Assembly (NCBI GenBank): GCA_004794785.1
Contig: SJOL01007572.1
Coordinates: 753,143-817,142 of the forward strand
DNA: 64,000 nt
Direction: 5' to 3'
From: Opisthorchis felineus
Taxonomy: Eukaryota > Platyhelminthes > Trematoda > Opisthorchiida > Opisthorchiidae
A program made the position numbers and the translations under genes. Shown here in pieces: positions 49,183-59,223 of this stretch. The first letter of the stretch is position 1, and each line of letters opens with the position of its first letter. The notes below the pieces were generated by a model, which worked only from the letters and a program-made list of their open reading frames with translations, did no database searches and had not been told where the DNA came from.

Positions 49183-51799
49183 AGTATTCACCTTCACTCG
49201 ATGAATGACCCCACGAATATGTCAAACGTTCACCTTTTTGGGTCACAAATAAGCTGCAAACAATCGTCGTATTTTAAGTAATTTTTTATGCTGACCCTCG
49301 GCGTTTCGGCGGAAAACTTCATAGTACCCTTTGTAACCACAATTTCTCCGTCCCAAACTATCGGCTTCAAATGTTAGTGACAAAGTTCGCAGAATAGTGG
49401 CAGTCTCCAGGTTTTCGGAAAGACTGCTCGTATACTAATAGTACGAGTACAAATACTGTACGGCCGTACTTTCAGTAATTATCTATTTCAGATAGACGTG
49501 TAGGTTGCCACCAACAGTATCAGTATATATATATATGTAGGATCATAAAGGATTACATTTGCCTGAGAGCAAAGTACGAAAGCCCTGATCAGGGAACGCA
49601 GCTCTGATAGAAAAAGCCACATCCTGGATCTCCAGACTGATAAGCCAACCGACAGTAAGGATAACCGACATCACCCAATCACGCAACTAGTGATGCTTCT
49701 GCGTCATACCTGTCAACACCAATACGTTGCAGGACTGATTCTTTCCCCGTAACCAAAGTGGAACAAAGCAATCTCAATAAACTCTTCATGCCGTAAACTC
49801 TTATGCGCGCGTGTTTCCCATCCTTCAGATAAGCAGTCTGTATCTGGTTGAATGGACACCCCACTTTACGTGGCTCAAGGCTGAAAGACTGACAATGAAC
49901 CTGTTCAAAACGATAGAAGTGTTAGAATCAATTCAGCCTGTAGGTGAGGGACATCTCTATAGGTACTTTCAAAGAATTTCAGGTGATCTGATTATCCCGT
50001 TTAGGCCTCTGAAGTTGTGAGGAGGAGCTGGTACACTTTTCCTAGCGGTATTTTACCCACTGAGACAAAATACTCTCCTGATATATGATTGCTTATTAGT
50101 TAGCACTAATTACCAACATAACGCCCATTACTGCACAAATGCAAACAATACAGGCTGAAGCGAATTCGGGCAGTTTGCATATGTATACGCATATATATGC
50201 ACATATCTTTTCTCAAGAATGCCAAGCTGACCTATTATTCTCTCATGAATAGGAAACCCGGATTTTCAGACAATGATTCATAACACATGAAGGCATTCGG
50301 TGTAACTGTTAGCCTTTCCCATGAACGCAGAAAACAATAAGAGATTAACCGAAGAGAATATGTTCTAATGATTCCAGAAAAAATGGAGAAGTCCTCTTGG
50401 CTTAGGCAGTTATGAATACACGGGTTTAAAAAACAGAACTATACAAACTTGGGGGATATCTTTCGGGTATGAGATTATTACTTAAATGGCTTAAAGTGCG
50501 ATCTAGAGTACATATGTGGAGTACATTGATTTTAACCACAACCCCAGTAATAATTAAAACGATGATATTGTTTTTGGTCAGTAGATAATGTTTGTACCAG
50601 GCAAAACAAAAACCAGGATTTACAGGCAAATATACAGAGGAAACTAAGGTGAAATGAAGAAAAGCCAATAAACCGGGAGCAGCAAACGCATTCAGCCTCT
50701 TTGGGGATCCGTTCATTGGTGGATTCTGACCAACTCTGACGAATTCTCCATAGACAGACTTTCGATGGTATTAGTGTTTGGATCAAATTGTGTTTCCCGT
50801 TTCGAGGAAGCACCAAATAGGTTTAGTAGTCATGGGCTTATAGATCTCCGCACACTCGGCCCCTTTGTGTGTCATTGAGTATCTAAGACGGTTAGGATTG
50901 GGGCTTTCAGTTGACCATCCCAGTAACTTATCGTGGTAAAACGGAAGCCAATCTTGTATAAAGTAAGGAGTGTGAACCGCTGCCTCAGCCAACTAGAAGT
51001 CATCCTCCTCCTGTGTTTTCATGAAAATAGGTGGCTACAACGCAAATCAAAATCACTAGTTGCTTCATCGTGCAGGCCGGTGTGATTTCAACATTCTTCT
51101 CTTCAACATCATACTTACGACGAATTGCATGGTTTCAACGACACAGCTCAAAGCCTTCAGGAAAATCAAGTAGCTGGATAACGAGAAAGTAAGTCGCAAT
51201 GGCGTCATTTTTGAAACTGTCCACGCTGGACCAGATCTTCGATTGCCAGTACTCACCACTCATCACCTATGGTGATTTGGACTTCTTATCAATGAACTGG
51301 ATGCATCCATGTATGAATGGAAGTCAAATTGAAGTCAACAAGAGCAAGTTATGGTGTTCTGAGCATGTGGAATAAAAACAACGCGACTGTAATATTCTGA
51401 GGCTGATGTTTCTATTCGCTTTATAGCCCAGTTATATTTGCCGCCCCAAGAAGGTGGGACAGTCTTGCTTCAACAAGACAAACTAGCTCATCACATCCCT
51501 CACCTCATATATAGCTGGCCTGAGCTCCATCACCTCAGTGACAAGGACTCAGTCCTGATCCCTGTCCGAATGACTGGCCGGAAAGCATGCTAGCACGTCG
51601 AGTGCATAAAGATGCGGAGTTAGTTGATTGCGTAATGAATAGATGGGTGATATGAATGGGAAACAAAGAGCAGAAATGTCACCTCGCACACTAACTGCAT
51701 ACTAATACACAGACTTGCAAAAGAACAACGGTGGTGATTGAAGCACTTGGTTTGTGGATCAGGACTTATGAGAAATTAGGTTAGTCAGTTCGTAACCAA
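49183..51799. other. No recognisable gene; short simple repeats
   Basis: Contains a (TA)n tract at 49523-49537 and a TA/CATA-rich stretch at about 50178-50206. Open frames at 50426-50992 on the minus strand overlap in different phases and show no motif. Confidence 0.4.
49523..49537. repeat. (TA)n microsatellite
   Basis: Seven TA units between CAG and GTAGG. Confidence 0.85.
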
Positions 51800-52226
51800 T
51801 CAATCTCGTTTGACCAGCCTTCTTCCAGCCCCGGCGCAATCATTCCGTTTAGTCCACACTAAAACAAAGAAGCCCTGGACTCGTGTGTTACTCCTATTAG
51901 TACTCATCATCAGCGCGTGCCAGAACCCGGAACTTGGACATAGAACACGCGTGGTCCCACCACTCCACGAGCACATGCTACTTATCACGTTTGAAAGGGC
52001 GGTTTCCACGCTTGGGAAATTGAATTCGTTTGCCCAAAGACCCGGCAATCCCCCAGTTACCCAATGTGTCAATCAACTGGCAAGCCCGTCAGGCAACCCC
52101 TTGGACGCTCGAAAGCCTCTGAATAATTTGCGATTAACTGTAGTTGTTCCCGGGATTTGTAGAACTCGTCATCGCATCGATCTCGTTCTTGCTCAGTTAT
52201 TTTGGTTAGTTTATATCAAGGCCTGA
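51800..52226. other. G+C-richer block open on both strands; possible unnamed repeat
   Basis: The plus strand is open for 138 codons (51810-52226) and the minus strand for 90 codons (51800-52072). Counting bases over four lines gives about half G+C, visibly more than the flanks. The plus frame would give a hydrophobic run (RVLLLLVLIISA) near residue 25, like a signal or membrane segment. However, it starts without recognised promoter or splice context, and the two-strand openness follows from composition. I favour a fairly young repeat (an LTR or the end of a retroelement) over a gene, without being able to name it. Confidence 0.3.
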
Positions 52227-53099
52227 AAGTACTTTTGAAATACTACTATTTTCATGTTAGAAGACGACAAAATCATGCTTTCGTTTGGCGCTACAGCATT
52301 ACTCGTCTCGAACCACTGCCACACGGCGACAATGATAGAGTTACTTCAGAGCATTCTAAACAAAGTGGGCTCTATGAAACCGTAAACTTTAAGCACAATG
52401 TTGGATTTATGCATGGTGCATAATTCTACTTTATTGGAAAGATATATCAACAACTGAAAGGGCTTTTAGTAAGATATCCGGTGTCAAGATTTATCGGTGA
52501 AGCAATGGTGCACAAACTTAAGCATGTTTTACTACCAGGTATCAAATCTGGTCCATAGATTCGCTATTTGGGTGGTACCATCGTCATCAAAAATGCCTGT
52601 GTAATGCGCAGTGTTGTGCTTGGGGACATCATACTACCAACTGAAGAGGAAAGGAGAAACCTCTTACCATTCTGGACATTTGAGTGTACAAAAACTAAAC
52701 TTTCGTATACCGCATAAGGGCACCTACGGACCGGACATACGACTATATAAGCAACCATCCAATGAGTCGCGAGAACAGCTGCTTTCAAGCTCTGTTCAAC
52801 TGAGAAAAGACAAATTGTAGCGCCACATTATGAAGAGGGGAAGAAGGAAACCGTTAATTTCAAATATTCCAAAACAACTCGCATACAACTAACTTCATCA
52901 CTAGAAGCTTAAGGAGGATACCTCGGCAGCACTAGCGACAACAAAATGACAGATTTTTCAAATCGAATATCTTTCTGGACTCCCAGACAGATTATTTCAT
53001 CAAAACAAAATCCGATTGTGCATTTGCAAAGGCCGATACCAGAGTCGAAAAATTAGGAGGGCCAAGGACATGGTTTCAGAAGAGCTTGGTAAACAATCG
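52227..53099. other. No recognisable gene or repeat
   Basis: Opposed frames at 52564-52820 are shadows of each other. This stretch lies beyond the 3' end of the PLE, and part of it could still belong to that element's untranslated region. Confidence 0.35.
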
Positions 53100-53118
53100 C
53101 TAGTTTTTAAATGGGCAA

Positions 53119-53177
53119 CGTTTCACCTTTGACACAAAAGCTTCATCAGGCCAAGTGAGCAGGTCACCAAGTTGGCC
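53119..53177 (-). ncRNA. Hammerhead-like motif at the 3' end of the PLE
   Basis: Minus strand: CTGATGA exact (53143-53149), one A, then a 7-bp stem II (GCTTTTG with CAAAGGT, triloop TGT, two G-U wobbles; 53125-53141), then GAAAC (53120-53124). Immediately before the core lies a strong hairpin: GGCCAA (53149-53154 region) pairs perfectly with TTGGCC (53172-53177), with GTGA/TCAC inside. So stem I is closed by a loop. A G-U-H triplet at the stem I/III junction is not evident, which argues that this copy is damaged or works only as part of a longer or dimeric fold. Hammerheads in PLE terminal repeats are published; the position here agrees. Confidence 0.7.
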
Positions 53178-53540
53178 AGGTTTTAAGGCAAACGGAGGAC
53201 CAATCAGTAAGACGTCTCCATATTATCGCACTAGATCATTGTTGAGTGTCAATTAACGGTTCTCGTCGGTTAGTGTGGTTGCCATAATCTTGCGTTGATC
53301 GGTTAGGGGAGTTTCAAATTAGTTCCGATCGGGTTTGGTTCCTTAATCTTCCACTTCAAGGTGCTTCAATTTATGATTCACCGCGGGTGCCACTGGTAGA
53401 TTTCGTTGGTCTTTTTGGGCTTGTGAGTGTTCCGCCAATTTAGTTCGGGGAAGGGAAGGTGGGTGAGCTTAAGTGGAATTCAGATAATGACTACTCCTCC
53501 TTCTGATGACCGCACACCAAAACGTGTTAGCTCGACTGAT

Positions 53541-53880
53541 TCAAAGCCTTTCTCCACACTCTTGCCAGTTCCACGCTTCTATTCTGTTAACACTGGGATG
53601 CTTGGCGATTTCTACCTCCTCGGCTATAAGTCTCTGTGACGTGGACCGTAATCCTTGCCTCAAACTCTCAATATTTTCTAAATCTACTTTGTGTCCCATG
53701 TCCCTTGCACGCTCCGCAATTGCCGAGTCTTTCGGTACCGCTGGCTATGCATCCGCACTTTTCGACAGCCTAATTATTTTTCTCCTATGCTCTGCGATTC
53801 TGGTATGAAGTTCCCTGGCCTTCTGTCCTATAAAGACCTTAGTTCAGTCGTTCACTTTATTTTGTAGACACAGTTCCTGG
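53541..53880 (-). pseudogene. PLE GIY-YIG endonuclease domain, broken
   Basis: The domain reads CVYKIK, then after a one-base loss TKVFIG (the GIY-YIG core in its PLE form), then ARELHTRIAEHRRKI with the conserved arginine. It continues through ERARDMGHKVDLENIE and IAEEVEIAKHPSVNRIEAWN to a TGA at 53541-53543. Breaks are a frameshift right after KIK (about 53858), a TGA at 53844-53846 where a cysteine is expected in the usual C-x-x-C pair, and a TAG at 53745-53747. In intact PLEs this domain nicks target DNA to prime reverse transcription. It is non-functional here. Confidence 0.88.
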
Positions 53881-54300
53881 TTCTCCTTGCCAGGAGGCGA
53901 TCCCTTAATTGCACCAGTGAAGAGCGCAGAGTGTTTCCCTTCTGAAAAGCCTCTCTTATGTTAGCCGTGCTTAGAATCCTTCGAATTACCTCCGATATCC
54001 CTGGATTATATGGAATAACAGCAGTCCCGATCCATTTCCTGTTGGGTTTCGCTACCGGCATCGACACCCTTCGCAACTGACGCCGATTCGAACTAGCTGG
54101 ATATCCCACAACCCGAAGGTTGTTTTTTAATTCCATTTGGGCCGCTGTCCGATCAGCTTCTTCTGTACCCAGGGCCCTTACACGCCTAAACATTGATGAG
54201 GCAATACTAGAGAACACCGAGTTCGGATGGGCAGATGAGTAGTTCAAAATTTCCAAGTGTCTGTTGATTTTTCGTACACTGTGATCTTTAGTTTTTCCCC
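53852..54300 (-). pseudogene. PLE connector between reverse transcriptase and endonuclease
   Basis: The frame 53852-54256 encodes a stretch with LNYSSAHPNSVFSSIASSMF and later RKWIGTAVIPYNPGISE and RSSLVQLRDRL, ending in CVYKIK at the start of the endonuclease. The SAHP-N-S-V-F-S-S segment is typical of PLE proteins downstream of the polymerase thumb. A frameshift at about 54255 separates it from the preceding LGFLD / THKIGEKLKITVY segment (to about 54390), itself offset by another frameshift. Confidence 0.85.
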
Positions 54301-55147
54301 GATCTTATGTGTCATGCAGTCTAAAAAGCCAGTGTACCCGAAGTTGACTCTATCTCCATTCTAAATTTGATGGATTGATTCAGTTCATTTAGATAGTTGT
54401 AAAACTTACTGGCCTCGCCTCGTTTCATTGCGACAAAGGTGCCATCTACATCACACCATTGCATGGGTATGGGAATCCGACTAGAGCTTTCTGTTCAAAA
54501 TCTTCCATAAATACATTTGCCGAAACCGGGAATATTGGAGATCCCGTTACTAGGCTTTGTTCTTGAGTGTAAACCATGGAGTCAAAAACGAAAAGGGCGA
54601 GATCCAGGCATGCTTTTATACCTTCCACTATTTCATCTACCGTGAGCTGTGTTCGTTCTGAAAGGCTGGTGTCTGCTAGTAGCAGTCGCATAGCGATTTC
54701 CAAATAGTCCCCTTTGGGCACATGTGTATATAATGGATTGACATCGAAACTTACAAGAATGTCTTCTGGTTCCACGATGATAAGCGCTACTCTGTTGGCA
54801 AAGTCACATGAATTCTTATTGTAAGTGTTAGATTTCCCGGTGAAAGGTTTTAAAATACCTGTCAAGAATCTGGTCAGCTCATGGGGTGGGGAACCTATTC
54901 CGTCTCTTATTGGTCTCACCGGAACACCTGGTCTATGGATTTTCGATGGGCCGTAAAGCCGTGGTTGAACTGCAATTTTGGGGTGCAATCCATACCAATC
55001 ACCTTGCCCTAAGTGGTTTATCATGGACCGCAAATACCTGCCAACTTCAGCTTTGCTCCTGTTCAATATAGATGTAATATTCGCATTATCAATCTGCCGG
55101 TAAGGACCCCCAGTTAGGGTGTTGCTTGACCTTCTGTAGATAATCAC
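54300..55147 (-). pseudogene. PLE reverse transcriptase core, catalytic motif lost
   Basis: The main open segment (54446-55147) carries the fingers motif PRLYGPSKIHRPGVPVRPI, motif A with its aspartate in SFDV (codon at 54743-54745), and motif B as SLVTGSPIFPVSANVFME. The next motif should be Y-V-D-D; the sequence at 54441-54449 reads V-D-G after a frameshift and small deletions, so the second catalytic aspartate is glycine and the tyrosine is gone. It continues as TFVAMKRGEASKFYNYLNEL. The apparent start at 55147 is only where a frameshift (about 55110) throws the reading; there is no true initiator. The domain would copy the PLE RNA into DNA at a nicked target. This copy cannot. Confidence 0.92.
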
Positions 55148-55498
55148 TCTTGTTCATGACCACAGTGGCTTTACCCTTATCCGCCTTTGTAAGCACTATG
55201 TTGTCCACCTGTTTTAGGGTGTTTAACGCTGTTCGCTCTGCTGGTGTAATATTTGGAGCTCCTGGCTGCTAGGACTTAAGGACTGTGGCCAGCTGTACCC
55301 GTATCTTCTCTGTCTTCATTGGAGGGAGTTTTTTAACACAGATTCAACGCTAGGGATTATTTCTTCCGCCCTTATCACCCTTTCGCTTACTGCAAAATTC
55401 AAGCCCTTCTCTAGCAAACAACGTGCTTCCTCACTAAGCGGTCTGTTTGATAAATTTGCCACGCTACAATAGCTAGCACGTGGCTCAAGCTTAATCAC
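55148..55498 (-). pseudogene. PLE linker preceding the reverse transcriptase
   Basis: The frame from 55498 reads NLSNRPLSEEARCLLEKGLN, then SVESVLKNSLQ. After a shift it reads KTEKIRVQLATVLKS, a TAG at 55269-55271, ITPAERTALNTLKQ and DNIVLTKADKGKATVVM. The ADKG-x-A-T-V-V-M block is a hallmark of PLE reverse transcriptases just before motif 1. One stop and at least one frameshift interrupt it. Confidence 0.88.
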
Positions 55499-55541
55499 GG
55501 GCTCACTAGGAAGCTGAGTCTTAGGAAGTAACTATTCAAAC

Positions 55542-55925
55542 CTACGATTTTCTGTCTTTGCGGTGTTGTCCTTGAATAGTTTTCACTTCTGCTGCTTTGG
55601 TTTGGAGTGAATAGAAGTCTGCGGGCGAAAGCACCGTCTGAAAATGTTGGTTAAGCTGACATGCGTGCTGACGAAAATCAGATGAACGCCGAGTAGTCAA
55701 GTATATCCTATGTTTGAGGAATGACTTGGCAGCTGAGAATGCTGTTCGGGCTGAAGCGAGTGACGTGTCTGATGGCTTAATCAGTAGAGATGTGGGGAGT
55801 AGGTTGTGCTTTAAGCATCTTTTATTGAATATGCGGGGGTTCTCCCAGTTTGCCTGTAGCTTTGCCAACCGAACGTAGTCACTTGACAATTTGCGAACAC
55901 ATGGTCGGTAGTTGTTTTCAATCAA
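55542..55925 (-). pseudogene. PLE N-terminal region
   Basis: An open stretch of about 127 codons is rich in basic and leucine residues (for example LAKLQANWENPRIFNKRC and LKHRIYLTTRRSSDF). It precedes the linker in the correct order and strand and is separated from it by a frameshift in 55499-55541. PLE N-termini are poorly conserved and have no assigned enzymatic role. The apparent start at 55925 is not an ATG, so the real protein began further upstream or this copy is truncated. Confidence 0.75.
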
Positions 55926-55930
55926 CTGGA

Positions 55931-58900
55931 AAAGGACATGATTTACTCAAGCACCGACCAGTGGCCCAAAGCTGAAGAGGCTGAGTTCAAAGGTCAAGCG
56001 GACATTGGAAATTCCGGTCACAGGTTGACGTGCCAACCCAAGTAATTGGGTATTAAATTTGGAGTCAGGCCCGACTAGTGGTACGCACCTACACACAATC
56101 ATCGACGCGTTGCCAAACTCAGCTACTCAAAGATGCGCTTAGGATATCATTCCGATCGATAGTAAAAAAGCTTGCAGCGAAGTTTTCTAACCCAGAACAA
56201 ACCCAGAGACTACGTAATCAGGGTCATCAATAATCCTGTAAATGTTAACTGGCTAAACACTGTGTTCAGCACGAATAAATCTACCCTGAAATCTTTGGTA
56301 AACAGTGAGCAAAGCAGTAACGTGCCATCAGTTTAGCTTTTGCCTAGGACCTGTTGCGTCCCACCCATTTATTCAAACGAAAAATGACAAGAACCTGAAA
56401 ACAGTATGATAGTCGACCATGGATGATGGAGACGGGAAAAGATGAAAGCCGAGCTTTAATCTTACAAACTCTGACACAAAGTCCATTCTACATAGGTGAT
56501 AGCGAAGCCTAGGTCGTTATGAAAGTTACTCAACGGAAAAGCCATTGGTGTTGAAGCCAAGAAGAGCGAGTCGCATGATATGCGGCCAATAATGGTTGCG
56601 CCTCAAATGTTACTAGATATTTACTGCACGAAAGGGAGCTAAATTCAACCAGAAATACTTCAAGTATTTAATTACTGGTTGAAACTGCCACAACAATGTT
56701 CTGCATGTTCCACAGAAAACATTCAAATGGTGGTGGAAATTTCTTGTACTCCAGAGTAAACGAAATATAGCAAGTGTTTAGCAGATGTGATTAACGTTCC
56801 ACAAAAACCTGATTCGACGAGTTAAGGCTCACAGCGGGTTCACGGCTGATTACGGGGGAATCTTACCGAACCAATTAAAATGGCACGACTTTTAGGTAGT
56901 TCGAATACAAAGACAATTCCTTAGTATGCGAAGCAAATGAAGATCTCAACGAGTGCCTTCAAAATCCCACTCATTAATTTGAGATGTCGCAAAACAAATA
57001 TAGCATCAATTGAGTAGGTTTAAAGTCAGGAACACCCACTTAGCGAGCGGAATTACTCACGTTTTTGCCATTCGTCTTTTTCTCTCAGCTACATGTGCAA
57101 TGAAACTGTATCCATATAAGCTGGAATTTTTCATGTAAAACACGTCTTTACAGATGAGGAGACAACGTTCTTGCTACTTCGCTTTTAGCTCCAACCTCGT
57201 CAAATTTGTTTACTCTACACGGAACGGCAACCTGGAGAGTCGCTGGGTGTGTGTTGTGCAGTTTTTGGTATGCCTAATATCCGCTGATTCCGCGATCAGA
57301 GATCAGCATTCATTCTCGACCTCATGCTGATCAGCCTGTTTTTTCAACTTCTGACCTTTACGTATGAGGACGTCTGCATAAAAAGCGACCACTTGTTATA
57401 AACACGTCACTAATTCTATCATCAGTTACCAAATAACTATTATCTTACTCTTGGGATTTGTCAATCTTCAATGAAATTATTCAAGTACCAAATAGCCCTT
57501 GTCAATCACGTAAACCGTGCTTACCAGCAGCGTTCACTCACAAAGCGATGCACGTCAGATACTCAAACAGATACCATAGAAAACCACTTCCGGTGTCGTC
57601 TTCTAAGGCTGACTGGACGTTGTTGTGTTGCCCAAACACATAGTTAATATGTTGAGTGACGCAGGGAACACCATTACAATGATGTTCTGACAGAGATTGG
57701 GAAAATTGTCGAGATCAATACTAGCCGGCCACTAACTGCGGCACACCTACAATACTTTCAAATCAAGCAAATCTAGGAAATCTTTTAGAAATTCGACTTT
57801 GAAACTTTTGTGTCTAAGGCTTTGAGAGAATCAGATAAGTCGGAGGATACAGGAAAAATTGTATGGCAAATGTTGACCTTTAGGTATACAGGCTTAATGT
57901 CATTAAAACTCACTTAGGGATGCAGTTGCTAACGGTTTTCTGTAATTTGGTGAAGCCATAGTAAGCATTTGTAACACATACGCAGAGTAGAAACGACTGT
58001 AGAAATAATAGTCCATCTGATTTTCAGCGGGACTCTGTCCGTTGTTTATCTCAAAGTACAACACTGGATGTGAGTGAGAAAACCAAGCCGTTCACTTTTA
58101 ATGGCGGGGCATGGCATCTGTCAGTGCGCAGTGCATTTTATCTTTCAATGTGGGAGGTGTGGGACTTGTTTCAATTTCCTATGTTTGGCTAAATCGGCGT
58201 TCTCAACTTTCACGAAAACTTTACCAGTAATCTTACGAAAAATTAGAAAGTGGTCATAGAGTCGGCATATCCTCTTCTCAGGGCCTTTCCTGTGTAACAG
58301 AATAGTCGCCTTTTGTTCGCTTATTTGGGCCTCATTCTTAAGGAATTTTACAAGCTTTGAGGTTAATCGACAGTGAGTATAGAGCAAGCCGTTTAGGTCA
58401 TTGCCGTATGAAAATTCTCGTTTCACTGTTTTGGAAAGGGCTTGAAAAACCACTCCCTCCAAAGAGGCCTTATAAATAAAACACTTTGGATCATGTGGAC
58501 GTTTGATAAATCTGTCGAGAACAAACAGATGAACGGAAAATGCAATCGGGACAAATTAACCCATCGTGATCCAAGTGCCCATATCTACCTAGATTTGAAC
58601 TGTTTTGAGTCGGGCATTCAAATTAAACTGTGTTAACAGGCTATTACTCTGTAAAAGTGATTTCAACACTAACTGACCCAGCTTCTAATATCTACCGTTT
58701 TGCCAACAAAGGGAATCGCTGTTGCGTGCTGAAAGGTCGTTTTTTAATTTCGCCTTTGGAAAAAATTATTTCAACAGTATTAAAAATCCGACTTTTGGCT
58801 AAGAAGCGCAATTTCTGGGGCACTGGGGTTTGTTTGTTTTGTTCAAAGTTGTGCAACATAGCACATCAGTGTCTGGGTGTAGAGAGACTCCACTTTGAAG

Positions 58901-59015
58901 CATGATTTAAACACCTGTTAGAGGTTCACAGTGAAATTCGAGCCGAAAGAACTGGCAAGATATGATTTGTCCACTCGTAGTAAGAGGGAGTATGTAAAAC
59001 CATCAGATACCATAG
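55931..59015. other. No recognisable gene or repeat
   Basis: The first few hundred bases may hold the PLE 5' leader, but no hammerhead or repeat of the 3' end was found there. Frames at 58074-58905 on both strands carry no motif. Confidence 0.4.
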
Positions 59016-59223
59016 TAAATGCTAGATGGCTCAGTGGTTAGAGCGCGAATTTGCTGACCGGAAGGTCCTGGTTCGAATCCGAACTCTGCCTCTCGACTTC
59101 CTCTGTCTAGGCTTGGGCAACCTGGCAGTACCCCAGCCCTCATGCTTCCTTCGGGTGGCATGGCAGCTAGGCACTGGAAGAGTGCCACAGCTGAACGACT
59201 ATTATTATTATTATTATAAATGC
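59016..59223 (+). mobile_element. tRNA-derived SINE with (ATT)n tail and target-site duplication
   Basis: The head (59023-59090) is tRNA-like, with a consensus A box and a perfect B box. An unrelated body follows, including GGCTTGGGCAACCTGGCAG and CCTTCGGGTGGCATGGCAG, and ends in CTGAACGACT plus ATT repeats (59201-59216). The 7-bp direct repeat TAAATGC at 59016-59022 and 59217-59223 flanks it exactly, a target-site duplication. Together these define a complete element of about 194 bp. SINEs encode no protein and rely on a LINE partner; the ATT tail suggests the partner recognises it. I remember a very similar element as abundant in opisthorchiid flukes. An 82-codon open frame across it is a by-product. 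Confidence 0.9.
59027..59080 (+). promoter_or_regulatory. Internal pol III promoter of the SINE
   Basis: The A box TGGCTCAGTGG (59027-59037) and B box GGTTCGAATCC (59070-59080) both match the eukaryotic consensus, with spacing as in a tRNA gene. It is likely still transcribable. Confidence 0.85.

Larger units (their letters stand above)
53100..55930 (-). mobile_element. Decayed Penelope-like retroelement (PLE)
   Basis: Reading right to left: an N-terminal region, a linker with the D-K-G motif, a reverse transcriptase with the PLE-type signatures LYG-x-x-KIH, SFDV and GSP, a connector, and a GIY-YIG endonuclease ending at a TGA at 53541-53543. About 360 bp further on is a hammerhead-like motif. 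This domain order is diagnostic of endonuclease-bearing PLEs, which are common in trematodes. At least six frame breaks and several stops, plus a lost catalytic aspartate, make it a dead copy, yet most codons are still readable, so the insertion is not ancient. No 5' terminal repeat was identified; the element is probably 5'-truncated or its 5' end is too diverged. Confidence 0.92.

Noticed and set aside
51903..51930. TCATCAG on the plus strand (CTGATGATGAG on the minus)
   Set aside because: No GAAAC box follows. It is only a chance match to the first core box.
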